The notes beneath the pieces were generated by a model, which was not told the origin of the DNA, did no database searches, and worked only from the letters and a program-made list of their open reading frames with translations. The position numbers and the translations under genes were made by a program. Positions 45,150 to 56,230 of a DNA stretch of 60,000 nucleotides are shown here, one piece after another. Where the stretch lies: the NCBI RefSeq assembly GCF_030272615.1, contig NC_081408.1:610645673-610705672 (forward strand), in the 5' to 3' direction. Origin of the DNA: Cryptomeria japonica (Eukaryota > Streptophyta > Pinopsida > Cupressales > Cupressaceae). The first letter of the stretch is position 1. Every line of letters begins with the position of its first letter.

Positions 45150-48100
45150 TGTCATCTTAAGAAATATATCTGCAAAATTAGACTTCAAAAGTTTCAAATC
45201 ATTATCCTAAGTCTCCAAAAGTGTCCCTATGATCTCAATATGTGTCCTGATCTGATATGCAAGCTCCTCTATTGCATCAAGTGTGCTCATCTCCGGTGTA
45301 GCCAAAATTGCCTCTGTTTCTTTATAACCTCTTTGCAAAATTTGTAACTTGGGGAATAAATGAGTCTATAATTCTTGCAATGATGATATCCTCTTTACCT
45401 GCTCTTCCTCAAAAGCCTTTAGCTTCTCTTGTATATTAATAACCACTCTACCAAAAATGGTTGCTAAATCATTTAAGGGGTTAAATGATTCACTCAAACC
45501 TTTCAGCTTCTATTGTTCTGTCTTTCTCTTCTTATCAATATCATCAAGGAATAATGTGAAGTTGTAAATAGTAGACAAAATTTTACCTTCAATTTGTAAT
45601 GCTTCCTTAATCTGGTCCATGTTCATAGCAAGACCAACTCTGTCTCTATCAATATCCTTCATCAATTTTTTAATTCTCCTCTTTTCATATTCCTTTTCCA
45701 CATTCTTGACAACAACCTCTTCAAGATTTTTCATCTGTTCTCCTGCTGATGTTACCAAGTGGTCTAGTTTCTCAATAGGAGTTGCAAGACTACCAGTGTC
45801 AGTCTCTGGTAGCAGACTAGAAAATATTTCAACTGCAGTCTAAATTGTATGTACCTCTCTCTTCTGATCTTTCATCATTTTCTTCTTAGACTTATATTGC
45901 ATGGTAGATGCAATCTCCATCAGCTCAGTAAGACTCATCATGTCCATGTTTATTGGTCCTTGAATGGATAGAGTATCATCTTCTTCATCATCATAAACAA
46001 TCTTCTTTAAAGTGGATGATTGGGGGTTCACTTTGTGCTCATGTTCTTCTTCTTGCTTCTCTTCTTCCTTCTACTTCTCATCTGTCGTTACTGGTGGCTC
46101 TTTAGTTTGCTCAACATCTATCTTCACCGGTTTCTCAACATCTATGTGTACACTCTCCTAAGCATCTTTCCGCATCTCCTCACCTTTCTCCCATGACTTA
46201 GTTACATGTACATCATAAACTTGTACAATTTATTCAGTCACCTCTACATCTTTACTGATGGAAATGTCTTTCGGTAGCACCGTTTCTTCATTAGTGATAA
46301 TGATTTTTTCTTTCTTAGTGTGTGTATCAACTGGCATGTCATCAAATACAATTTTATCTGGTAGGATATCATTAATATTCAAAGTGTCAGTGAGATATGC
46401 TCCCTTAATTTTCTCCGGTTCTTCTTCTTCAGATACCAATCCTAAAAATTTCTTCAAGATTTCTTCAGTCTCATCTTAGACAGATTAGGAATCACCGACA
46501 AGCAATCTAGTTAACCTCTTCTTTTTCCTAAACAATGATTTTTAATTATAAAGAATATTCTGTATATCCTCCGTAGAAGTTTCTGGTTGCAAATGAATAA
46601 GAACAAATTCAACTTTCTCTATCCTGCCTTATTGCTTCTTGCCATCTAGCTTCTAGTTTACTGTAAGGGGCGCTTCGATAATCACATGAATGTCAAATCC
46701 CCCTTCCTTTAATTGTTGTTTGTGCCTATGAATCCTTGGTCGAATTGCAGAATTCATGTAGAATATGCCTATACTATGCTCTATACCATGCTCTATACTA
46801 TGCCTTATACTATGCTTTATACTATGCGCATGAAGATCCCAACCTTTAGGTCGATCGACAACTTAGTTCAACTAGGATAAACAAATAGGGGATTCCCCAA
46901 GCTCTCTGGGCATTACAGAGAGAGAAATCATTAGACTAGACTAGCCCTACTATTCTAAAGGGGGGCTGCTTTTAATCTATCTAGAATATCGAAGCTATAT
47001 AACTAGGTTGGTTCTTCAATATCTAGATCAATAGATCTAGGAACAGGGACCTCACTAAACGGCTCTACTCTTCAGGTATCTGGCCTTGCAATTCAATTAG
47101 AGCTTTACTATACTTATTCATTGACCGAACAATTGCATCTTCAAAGTGATTTTGTTCTTCTTCTCCAAAATTGTCATAATGCCTTTTTACACCAACTAAT
47201 ATTCCATACTTCCTTATTTTATTCAACAATTTCTCAAGTGAAATAGGTTTACCTACCGGTGGCTTAATAGATTTCATTGTGGATGCTCCAACCACCTTTA
47301 AAATTCTTGCCACTAGCTCTTAGTTCTCTCTTTTCTCCTTCCAATTCTGTTTCCTCTCCTTCTTCTTCAGCAACAACTCTTTTGCTTGTTCCTTCTTCCT
47401 TTTTCTGGTGGCTACCAGTGCTGGTGCCTTGATTTCTTTACCTTTCCCTCTGATTTGAATCTTAGGAGGAGGAGGAGGCTTCTCCTTGACAACTTTACTC
47501 CTTGTCTGTCTATTGGTGGGTATACAAGATATTTTGGTCTTCTTCTCTTCGAATCTTTCTCTTGCTTCAACAATCATCTCTTTTGTAAAGCCTTGTTCCA
47601 CAATAAATTCTTCAACTTCTTTTCTAACTTTCTTATCAATCACTGGTTTGGCCAACTCAGAATGCACTTCTAATGATTTTTGTTTAAAGGTTCCAGTCCT
47701 GGTTGCACTCGGATCTACCGGGTTAGATAGAAGATGATCAACATAGGCAATCAAAATATCAACTTCTACCTCATAACCCATGGGAATCACCCATGATTTC
47801 CTAGGGTTTGCTTCCTTCATTTGACAAGTGTCAGTATCAACCATGAAGTAGACAAAATCTTCACATTTCTTCACAATATGCTCTAGTATTATTTCTCTAT
47901 CATGCATTCTTTTCTGGAAGTCTTTGAAATAATCCGAGATCATCTTTGTGAAATCATTTCCAAGCATTTTGATATTGTTCTTCATCTATAACATTGCTGG
48001 TCTATCGTCTGACCACTGAATATCATTGATACTGGGAAAGGAGTTCTGGAAATAGAAAAATAGACAAATGATTAACTGCCCAAATTTAAATTTTCATCTC

Positions 48101-48796
48101 TTGTCATTCTTGATTGATTCAAGATTCAATATCAACTGGGTTCTAAAAGCTTCTGCAAGATCATAGTCTACATTTTCCTTCAACATTTGGTAGGCTGTGT
48201 GGATTGCAGCTCCGAGAATGTTGTTTGTTCTGCTCGAGTGATAAACCCTATGACCAATGACCATAGATGCATACTTTACTTCATGATCATCAATCTCATT
48301 TATAGTCATTGCACGACCACCCCATTTAGATTTTGTCAATCGATTGACTTCATCCTTTGGGATTGTTCTCAGGATAGGAACTTCACCAGTTGCCCACAAT
48401 CCAGTGTCAACATGGATAGATTCCTTTGTTATCTTATGCGAGTGATCCAACCACATGAACTGATCATGTAGATCTGCTCAAAACATATCTAAGATGATCT
48501 TCTTCAAAATCATCAAGAAAATTCACAACATGGTGAAAACCCTTGTCGGTAACTCTTTTGAATTGATCTTTTATTACTCCTTTATCACACAATTTTAGGT
48601 ATTGGTTAAAGATAGAAAAGGTTCCCAAATATTCTAGTTTACAATGAATATAGGATCTAATATCATTGAAATGCAACATACCATAAGGTACGCTAGATAG
48701 GGTTCCAACTGGATCGATTTCAATCAACTTATGTGGATGCCTCTTGAATTCTAGTCGAGACCTTTTAGTAATATCTACAATGTGTGGTGTATCCAT
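45150..48796 (-). pseudogene. Giant accessory ORF of LTR element (about 1,200 codons)
   Basis: ATG at 48796. Segments 48094-48456, 47320-47985 and 47065-47313 share one frame with single stops between, and 45510-45758, 45840-46031 and 46230-46457 share another, so the whole was one ORF with a frameshift near 48460 and an insertion-like break at 46760-47060. The N-terminal 350 residues look globular (Pro-His-Lys-Leu-Ile-Glu-Ile-Asp, His-Phe-Asn-Asp-Ile, Trp-Gly-Gly-Arg-Ala-Met, His-Arg-Val-Tyr-His-Ser-Ser-Arg). Then come Lys/Arg-rich (47330-47560), Glu-rich (46050-46450) and coiled-coil (45180-45760) parts, ending Leu-Lys-Met-Thr-Leu. No enzyme motif. Possibly a structural or RNA-binding protein of the element; function unknown. 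Confidence 0.55.
46755..47060. other. Foreign-looking insert in the accessory ORF
   Basis: The text differs from its surroundings: a tatactatgc(t/c) tandem run (46765-46830), then mixed sequence with no minus-strand coding continuity. It sits exactly where the accessory ORF changes frame. The style recalls plant mitochondrial intergenic DNA, but I cannot confirm that. Confidence 0.3.
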
Positions 48797-49248
48797 TGTA
48801 AGAACTTAAACACAAATTTAGAATTCCAGATAAATACCTTTCAACTTCTTCATTATTAGGGTTTCTGATCTAAATACACTTTTCACCGATACACTTTACA
48901 ACAAATCTTCTCAATCTATTGTCAACTTCACCAGTGCAACAATCAAAATATCTCCTCTACTTAAGTTGCTCTCCAAATTCTCTCAAGAATGCAAAGGTAA
49001 CAAATGGAACTTGTAAAACACTTTTATTTACCTTTTACAAACTGCATTTAATGAAATATCGGTTGAACATACCCTAATCACCGTTCAACCCTAAAAGTTT
49101 CTACTAGTTCTCATATTACATTCAACTTATCAGTTTGATCACAAAATCACTTCATAACAACATAAAGCATCAAAGTATGTAGATCTAACTTACCGCACAA
49201 TCATTCAGGGGGTCCAAAAATGGATTTGACAATAAGCTCCCCCTAAGC

Positions 49249-49260
49249 TTTATATATAGC
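49249..49260 (-). promoter_or_regulatory. Possible internal TATA box for the accessory ORF
   Basis: gctatatataaagc on the minus strand lies about 450 bp before the accessory ATG (48796) and after the gag-like stop. A GTAAGT donor-like site follows at 49188-49193. This could give a separate, spliced accessory transcript. Confidence 0.3.
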
Positions 49261-49269
49261 TTAGTTTAC

Positions 49270-50560
49270 CAATGAGGAATTCTCCACACTAGGTGAAGAA
49301 TTAGAATCTTGCGATGGTTTCTCCTCACTTTTATTCCTCTAGATCTTGTTCATCTCACTTCTAGTTTCCTCCACATCAACCTTCTTCTTACCTTTTTGGC
49401 TAGTAGGCTGATTAACCAGTTGGTTCATTCTTTCTCTAAAAAACTTTGCAAGGTGTCTCAATTTGTGAAAATGAAAACATGCCATTCTAGATGCTCTCTA
49501 GGGTCCAACATTGCCTCTACCAGTTCTTCTTCGGCAGTTCATAAAAACATGACCATAGTTGTGACAGAGTGAACAAGTCACATTTTGTTTATTCTCCATT
49601 TCATAAGGACTAGACCAGTTCACATAAGGTCTCTGCCAAGTAGGTTTTCTGTGGTCATTGAAAGATCTTTGCCATTCACCATTAGACCTCTGATTCATGT
49701 AAGATATCTAATTGTTTACTCCAGACCTACACTCAACAACTCTATGCCCATACTTGTTGCAATTGAAACAATATCCATCAAAATTTCTAGGCTTATATCC
49801 TTCATATGCATTAGATCTATATCCATCAAAGGTAATGAATCTACTTCTACAAACATTAGCAGGATGACCTACCCTCTGACAATTAAAGCATACTAGTTTG
49901 TAGGTTTTCTTACCGACGTTCTTCTTTATCTTAGGTACAGATTTGTCTTCATGCATGATGTCCTTGGTACCAGATGGCTCTTCTTTCTCGAAGGTTGTGT
50001 ATCCTAAGCCTTGTGTTTCTCCTTTATGCCTTTGTGATTGGATCTGCTCATCAAGCATAACAATGCCCTTGTTGAATTTAGCCAGTAACTCATTAGCATC
50101 AACCAACTCCTTTACAAGCTCTTCATTCTTCTTTGTAAGAATTTCTCTAAGAGTCATAGCCATGTCTATATCAACCTGTATTTCTTCTTTTTCTTCACGA
50201 AGATGTCCATGTAGGGTACCAATCTCTTGGTTTAGTTTAAAGATCTCATGCTCCTTCTCTTTGATTTTCTCTTCAACAGTCCTCTTGGTTTCTAGCTCTT
50301 GACTCATCTTGATGGTTAGGGCTTCCAAATCTCTTCGCAGATTTGAATTTTCATCATTCAATTTTTCCATCTCATTAGTCAATGCATCAATGTTTGCTTC
50401 CTCAGATTAACTGTTTTCACTAAGTTCAAACAACTGTTCAACTAGCTGTCTCCTCTTAGCCAATGAAACTTCATATTTGACTCTAAGTTCACCCAAGGCT
50501 TCTTCAGATTCTGCAGGCATATTTGAAAGCTCTCTATAACTCATTGAACCCCCCCATGTT
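49270..50560 (-). pseudogene. Gag-like protein: coiled coil plus CCHC zinc knuckles
   Basis: A probable start at about 50545 (Met-Ser-Tyr-Arg-Glu-Leu) precedes a helical, heptad-rich stretch with one stop near 50410, then 50382-49708: a long Glu/Lys/Leu coiled coil (about 115 residues), a linker, and two knuckles, Cys-Phe-Asn-Cys...His...Cys (about 49855-49890) and Cys-Phe-Asn-Cys...His...Cys (about 49735-49775). After a stop a third knuckle (Cys-Ser-Leu-Cys...His...Cys, about 49535-49580) and a degenerate fourth (about 49450-49490) follow. The usual N-terminal copia gag fold (UBN2/DUF4219) is not present, so this is an unusual gag, perhaps an RNA-packaging protein. Confidence 0.65.
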
Positions 50561-50606
50561 TTCCTTAGGGATCCTTCCCAAGCGGTTAAGCCTTAAGGGA
50601 ATTAGA

Positions 50607-50617
50607 CTTTGATACCA
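50607..50617 (-). other. Primer binding site (initiator-Met type)
   Basis: TGGTATCAAAG on the minus strand, 2 bp after the 5' LTR end (GTTTATCA). Confidence 0.8.
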
Positions 50618-50619
50618 AT

Positions 50620-51404
50620 TGATAAACTTATAAGGCACTGAGAGGGGGGGGGGGGGAGTGAATCAGTGCAAGCAAAAATTTAATAGATCTGATTACACCT
50701 TTTATCAACTTGAAAATCAATAAGAATGCAAGAAATATACAACATAAGAAAAGACCAAATGAAGCATGCAAACCATAACACTATGATTTTCACGTGGAAA
50801 CCCAAATGGGAAAAACCACGGTGGGAATTAGTACCCACAAGGATCAACTATCTGGAGTATAGAGATATGACCGGTTAAGGTCATACAACACCCTTTTAGG
50901 AGTGACACTCAGTTAAGAGTGCTTTAGCCCTATTAAGAGCTATTACAATAATGCCTGTTAGGACCCAACCCTGTTAGGAGCTACCTTGCTAGAGGATTTA
51001 CAAAACACAAGCTAATGTGTCACCTTGTTAAATGATTTAACCTTCGAATTTGTTAGGATCCTACCACACCTTGTTAGGAGTGACCTTGTGAGAGGATTTT
51101 CTTGCTGCAACTGTTAGGGAAAACAAGTTTTACTACTCTGTTGTTAGAACCTATGTGCCTAATTAGATCCGCTTCAGATATGCTTCTAACACCGACTTAA
51201 CATTATAACCTAACTGCATCTTTCACCGCATGATCAAATTCATACTCTCGATCTCATAAAATCTCATGATGTACATCATCTTATAAAAACATTGTTAAGT
51301 CGGCTAAGAATCCTTGGAATAATTCCCTAGGTTCAATGAGCCTAGTCAAATTACACAACACACTTTCGTCATGTCTGCCAAACATAACATAACTCAAAAA
51401 CATA
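50620..51404 (-). repeat. 5' LTR, truncated by nested copia insertion
   Basis: Aligns with 43673-44440. Similarity stops about 10 bp before the TGTTAG of the copia LTR at 51405. The remaining about 380 bp of U3 are expected beyond 60000. It includes a G-run (50645-50655) where the other copy has fewer G residues. Confidence 0.8.
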
Positions 51405-51896
51405 TGTTAGTGTAAATAATTATTCATCATGGATATTATTACACCTTACTTAAGTTTACTTAGGTACATGCATATCATAGTAGTTTGGGTATGAGACACT
51501 TGGGTGTTTGTGCCACATTGGGATAGTGTGTGTAGGAGAATTTTTACCTTTTATGGTGTTGATCTTGTTACTACTCTATCATATCCACTTATTGTGGAGT
51601 AATAATTCCACCTTTGGTGGGTGATCCACCTCATGTGGAATATTTTATTGTTTCTCCTACCTACCACACCTATTTCCTACCTACCATTGTTTCTTATTGA
51701 GCCACATGTCATCTTTGTGTGCTCACATATCCATATAGTTTTGCCTATATAAGTAGGCTCATATTCATTGTATGTAACGATTGATGATCTAGTTGATCAG
51801 TATTTCCATCTTGATAGAATACAATTTATTCCTATCATCTATCTTGTCTCTCTATTTTACTTTTCATTGAGCTCTTGATCTTGGAAAAATATCACA
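51405..51896 (+). repeat. 5' LTR of copia element (492 bp)
   Basis: Begins TGTTAGTGTAAATAATT and ends AAATATCACA. It has a TATA box (tatataag, 51746-51753) followed by the likely transcription start region, and the PBS follows with no gap. Confidence 0.85.
51746..51753 (+). promoter_or_regulatory. LTR TATA box
   Basis: tatataag about 145 bp before the LTR end, a normal position for a copia promoter. Confidence 0.7.
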
Positions 51897-51909
51897 TGGT
51901 ATTAGAGCC
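51897..51909 (+). other. Primer binding site (initiator-Met type)
   Basis: TGGTATTAGAGCC abuts the LTR end; one base from the canonical TGGTATCAGAGCC. Confidence 0.85.
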
Positions 51910-53385
51910 ATTGGAGCATATTTGATTAGTCAATTTGGAGGCTTCAATTTTTGGATCTGGAGAATTTCTATTTTGGGGGGTGTCATACAATGATTTGGAC
52001 ATCACGGTTGTGTCTGAGAGGTGATTTCCATGAATTTTGAGTATAAAGTCGGCCTATTTTGGTGAGATTTTTTTTTTTCGCTAATTTTGCTATATTTGTA
52101 CAGATTTTAGATTTTTTTTTTAAAAAAAAGAAATGGAAATTTATTTTTTGGGGGGTCCGTTGACCCCTCCCGTGACCCGCACTATACTTTGTATTTAAAA
52201 TTTTGCAGACCTGTACTCTCCTATCGAACTCCCTGTGCTCCATGTCCGATTCCCGCACTGCCTGTAGTTTGGCCATCTGTGAACCCTGCCACTATCACCA
52301 TGCCGACCGTCGACCACCTATAGATTTTGTTCGTTGTGGTTTGCTCTTGCTTCATGATGAACCTCCACTCCCCACCGACCACTCTACTGGTAGCTCCGAC
52401 CTCCCGCTTCCTGGCGCACCTCCACTCCCTGCCAACTCTTCTTTTCTCTGGCCTGACACCCTGCACGTGACATCTTCCTTTCTAGGCAGGACCACACCAC
52501 GCGACCGCCATCTTGTGGCCATAGCAGTCGAGACCCTACCTTGTCAACACTTTCCATATGACACATCACTTGGATAGTCAACACTACCAAGTCAGCAGTC
52601 GTACTCACCACATCATCAGATGATGTCATTATTCATACAATAGGCAATGGGGCCGACGCTCTAGTGATGGCCATACGAATGCCAAATTTAAGCTTGTACA
52701 ACACTGATGTCATCACTGTGTTAGTAGTATTTTGAAATTTTTTTAACCCCGTCTCATTGAGCTTTTCAGTTTTGCAGTTCAACTTTGGAAGGCCATATCT
52801 TGTGCATTTTTGCTCCTTTTTTGGTGCAATTTTTTAAAAAATGGGATATAATTTTGTGCTCTTTGCAGTGGTGGAGAAATTTTATGATTTTGATGGATGA
52901 ATTTTTCATAATTTGTAGCTCTTCATGACTGTACCTGTCTAATCCCCAATTTTGCAGCTTCAGAGGCTTCGTTTGGGCTCATATGGACTCCTTTTCAGGG
53001 GCCATTTTTTTGAAAGTGCATAATTTTTTCATCTACTTTCATAATATGCCATTAGTTTGTAGTGATTTTGAGTGTAAATTGTACTTTCAGTATTTAGCCA
53101 TTCTTGGCTTATTTGGTACTTGTATTTTTCTTAGATCTCAGTTTAGATCACTAGCAGTATTTGTTAAAGTCTCTTATATTTGATTTTGAGAAGTTGTAAA
53201 GTTGAAATCAGAAGTCCACTTTGCCTTGTTTTGCAAGTGGTCCATTGTATATGCACTAAGTATAAAGTGCCAAATCACCATTTTGGGGGGGTGGGGGGAG
53301 GGGGTTTCTTGATTGAGTAATTTTGGGGGGTGTCTTGTGTGATTGTGCCTCTCTCTATCTTGTGTTTTCTTTTCATTTTGGTGCT
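51910..53385 (+). other. Long untranslated leader of copia element
   Basis: About 1.5 kb between PBS and gag ATG. It has a C-rich, higher-GC block at 52150-52620 with overlapping ORFs on both strands (up to 124 codons) that show no gag features, then T-rich sequence with G-runs near 53283-53332. Such long leaders are unusual for copia; part may be a captured sequence. Confidence 0.5.
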
Positions 53386-54262
53386 ATGGGTTCTCCTAAA
53401 TTTCCACTTTTAACTCCTCATAATTATGCTTCATGGAAGATTAAGTCTTGGAGTAAACTAATGGAAAAAGGACTCATTCATTATGTAAATGGAACTATTA
53501 CAACACCACCTAATCCTAAGGCTGATCCTGATGCTCATATTGAATGGATCACTAAGAATTCTATGGAACTTGGAACTTTGAGAAAGTATGTATCAGATGA
53601 CCTCATTTTTCACATTGATAAGTGTACAACAATTAAAGAGGCTTGTGATATTTTTGAGAAAATGTATGGTCAAGTTGATGAGATTAAGGGCTACAAGCTT
53701 GATAGTGAACTCACAATTTTGGATCCCAAGGATTTTGATACAATCCAGGATTATGTCACAAAAGCAATTGAGCTAAGAGCAAAGCTAAAGGATTGTAGAA
53801 TTGACAAAAAGGATGCTCAATTGGTTTACAACTTGTTGGACAAGCTTCCTTCAGAGTATGCAACCTTTGTATCTAGCTTTCACACCCATAGGTTAGTTCA
53901 AGGTTCGTCTTACACTTCTCCCTCATTTGATTCATTCGCGGAGACGTTGATACTTGAGCAATCTAAGTTGACCAAGATAGGGATTCTCAAATCTTCAAAG
54001 TCACAAGCTTTGGTGGCTAACAAAGGAAATAAAAGAAATCAAGCAAAAGGAAAGAATCAAAAGCAACCTAAGTCAAAACCACAATAAGATGGAGCACAAT
54101 CATCCTCTCCACAACAAGGTGATTCACCATTCTCACCTAAGAGGAAATCTTATAAGGATAATCTTTTTGTGCATATTTCAAGAAGTCAAGATATGATGAA
54201 CCTCGTTATTACAAGAAGGATATTGGTGAGTTGAAGAATATTCTTGAGAAGAACAAAATCAA
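53386..54262 (+). pseudogene. Copia gag (UBN2-type) with damaged zinc knuckle
   Basis: The frame opens at 53323, but Met at 53386 begins the normal copia gag start (Gly-Ser-Pro-Lys-Phe, then Leu-Thr-Pro-His-Asn-Tyr-Ala-Ser-Trp-Lys). Then follow Trp-Ile-Thr-Lys-Asn-Ser, Ala-Cys-Asp-Ile-Phe-Glu-Lys-Met-Tyr, Leu-Asp-Lys-Leu-Pro-Ser-Glu-Tyr and a Lys/Gln-rich tail, the UBN2 plan. A TAA at 54085-54087 ends it. Coding resumes and shifts frame near 54160, where the knuckle region reads Cys-Ala-Tyr-Phe...Arg...Tyr, so most zinc ligands are lost. The open 233 codons up to the stop suggest a fairly young copy. Confidence 0.8.
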
Positions 54263-54267
54263 CCTAC

Positions 54268-55060
54268 TGAAGCAGTCACCGGTGAGGAGGGACCTCAAGG
54301 AGATCAATCCAAACCGGTCAGCAAGAGTAAACACAACAGAATCACACAGATATGATGGAGGCAATGCATAACATATAGTTTTATTTCGTGAAAGTTGATT
54401 ACATCCAATAGGTAACAACTGGGTTACAAGATACCAGTATGCAGACCTGGTAGAATAGGTCACACCGAGACCTTGAATTGAAAGATCTATCTTCTAGGCA
54501 TAGTCTATCTATTTGATGTTTCTTCATTCTCTGATTGATTACCTTCTAAAGCATGTTTACAAATATATATATCGATCCAAAGGATCTGGTCAGCCCAAAA
54601 GGATCAAAACTTGAAGGACAAGACCAAATGTGCAAAATGAACAAGGCCGGCCTCCACCAATAGATTCCTCTAGAAAATATGAAGGATGAAACGTAGAAGG
54701 TTGGCCACACGCCAAGAAACATCAAGAGCAATGACCAAGGATCCACAAGCTTTAGAATGGGTTCTGGTAGATCACTAGAATAGGTCTTAAGCAATTGGTA
54801 ACAAAGGAACAACCGGTAACAAGAAACTATCAAGGAAACCTGTAGTGATATCTTGAAACTATCAAGGAAACCGGTAACAAGAAAGTGATCCAAATGAGAT
54901 GTGGTTAGAAAGCAAGAATGGTGATCAAGTCTTCAAGTAGAATCCAACTCCATAGGAACCGGTGAGCCAAAACCAGGACACACAAAAAGGAAAACTAAAA
55001 CTGCAAATAGAAAACAAACATAGAAGGAAATGTTTTTGGTTGATGCAAGATTGTTGTGAA
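54268..55060 (-). repeat. 3' LTR of chromovirus-type element (upper end approximate)
   Basis: The first 290 bp align with 59706-60000. On the minus strand it ends CACCGGTGACTGCTTCA. A local duplication of gaaactatcaaggaaacc lies at 54824-54873. The start of the LTR near 55060 is not fixed because the partner copy is cut off. Confidence 0.7.
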
Positions 55061-55113
55061 CCGGGGATGCTCCTGTATTAAAGATCGGGGGTTAATAAAA
55101 AAAAGTGTGCCTC

Positions 55114-55473
55114 TCACTTTGTTGGGGTTAGAGGAAAACCAAGGTGGTCTACCTCTGCCTGAGAAATCCAAGATGAATCTTCCACCGGTCTATTCTTCCA
55201 CTTCACAAGATATTCTTTGTATTGACCGCTTCGTGTACTATGACCAATCCTACTATCCAAAATCTCTTCAATCTGATCTGGTTCCTTCTGGGGCAATTTT
55301 TTTTCCAAATCTGCAATACTGCCCTTACTGAGTTCTGGTTCATGGTACTCAAGAAGATATGTAATGTTGAATATAGGTGAAATACTCAAACTGTCTGGTA
55401 GCTCCACCTCATATGCATTTCCAGAATTGAACTTTCTCAAGATCTTACAGGGTCCAAACTTCTTCATCTGCAA
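55114..55473 (-). pseudogene. Chromodomain end of the polyprotein
   Basis: The first about 55 residues continue the integrase C-terminal part (Gly-Pro-Cys-Lys-Ile, Ala-Tyr-Glu-Val-Glu-Leu-Pro, Pro-Ile-Phe-Asn-Ile-Thr-Tyr-Leu, the GPF/Y-type block). Residues about 68-115 give a chromodomain: Ile-Glu-Glu-Ile-Leu-Asp, Glu-Tyr-Leu-Val-Lys-Trp-Lys-Asn, Ser-Ser-Trp-Ile. The strand after the linker, with Tyr, Trp and Trp as potential cage residues, is typical of chromodomains that guide integration to marked chromatin. One Met-rich junction near 55470 is a frame change from the preceding integrase. Confidence 0.85.
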
Positions 55474-56230
55474 CTTATTATAAGTCCCAACCGGGAATCT
55501 CTCTTTCTCAAATAGACCATCACTTCATTGCCAACTTCAAATTCCTTATGTCTCCTCTTCTCATCTTCCTTCTCCTTATATTTTCTATTCATGTCTTCCA
55601 AATGTTGTTTAACTTGAATGTGCAATGCTGCCATGTGATCTACAAATTCTTTTGCTTCTGAATTCTTCTGGTCTTCATTGCTGATGTCTCTCAATTCTGC
55701 TATTCCTTTAGGATGCACTCCGGTAACAATCTCAAAAGGTATTTTTCCAGTACTTCTATTCATTGAATTGTTATAGGAAAACTCTGCTTGTGCAAGGATC
55801 AAATCCCAACTTCTGGTTTTATCTCCCACTAAACATCTCAACAAGTTTCCCGAACTCCTATTAACTACTTCTATCTATCCATCAGTCTGTGGATGAAAAG
55901 TATAACTGAACTTCAAATCTATCTTCATCTTCTTCCAAAGTGTTCTCAAAAAATAGCCAACAAACTTAGTGTCTCTGTCTGAAACTATGCTCTTAGGTAA
56001 TCCATGCAATCTTACCACTTCCTTGAAAAATAGGTCTGCTATATGCAATGCATCTGATGTCTTCTTACAAGGTATGAAATGGGTCATTTTTGAAAATCTA
56101 TCCACTACCAAAAATATAGAATCATTCCCTCTTGGTGTCTTAGGTAAGCCAAGTACAAAATCCATACTTATATCCTCCCAAGGTCTTATCGGTACTGTCA
56201 AGGTTTGTACAATCCCACATTCTGACTACT
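55464..56230 (-). pseudogene. Integrase core
   Basis: [14 protein letters not shown] carries the first catalytic Asp, Val-Ser-Asp-Arg-Asp-Thr-Lys-Phe the second, and Ile-Glu-Val-Val-Asn-Arg (after a TAG) the Glu. The core continues through Phe-Ser-Tyr-Asn-Asn-Ser, Pro-Phe-Glu-Ile-Val-Thr-Gly and Tyr-Lys-Glu-Lys. The TAG lies just before the catalytic Glu block at about 55872, and the join to the zinc region near 56205-56250 is frameshifted. Confidence 0.85.

Larger units (their letters stand above)
43673..51404 (-). mobile_element. LTR element with gag-like protein and giant accessory ORF, no pol
   Basis: Minus-strand element: 5' LTR (50620-51404, U3 cut off by the insertion at 51405), PBS TGGTATCAAAG (50607-50617), gag-like ORF with coiled coil and CCHC knuckles (49270-50560), a noncoding gap with a TATA-like site, one accessory ORF of about 1,200 codons (45150-48796), PPT (44826-44840) and 3' LTR (43673-44825). 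Between gag and PPT I find no integrase, RT or RNase H motif. Its missing U3 and second target duplication must lie beyond the window, past the nested copia and gypsy elements. It would have to be mobilised by enzymes supplied elsewhere. Confidence 0.7.
51405..54267 (+). mobile_element. Ty1/copia element, interrupted by chromovirus-type insertion
   Basis: 5' LTR 51405-51896, PBS at 51897, long leader, gag from 53386, then cut at 54268 by a minus-strand Ty3/gypsy element. Its pol and 3' LTR would lie past the window. It is itself inserted in the LTR of the accessory-ORF element. Confidence 0.8.

Noticed and set aside
52203-52629. Overlapping 124-codon (+) and 81-codon (-) ORFs in the copia leader
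   Set aside because: No gag or other motif; open because of GC content.
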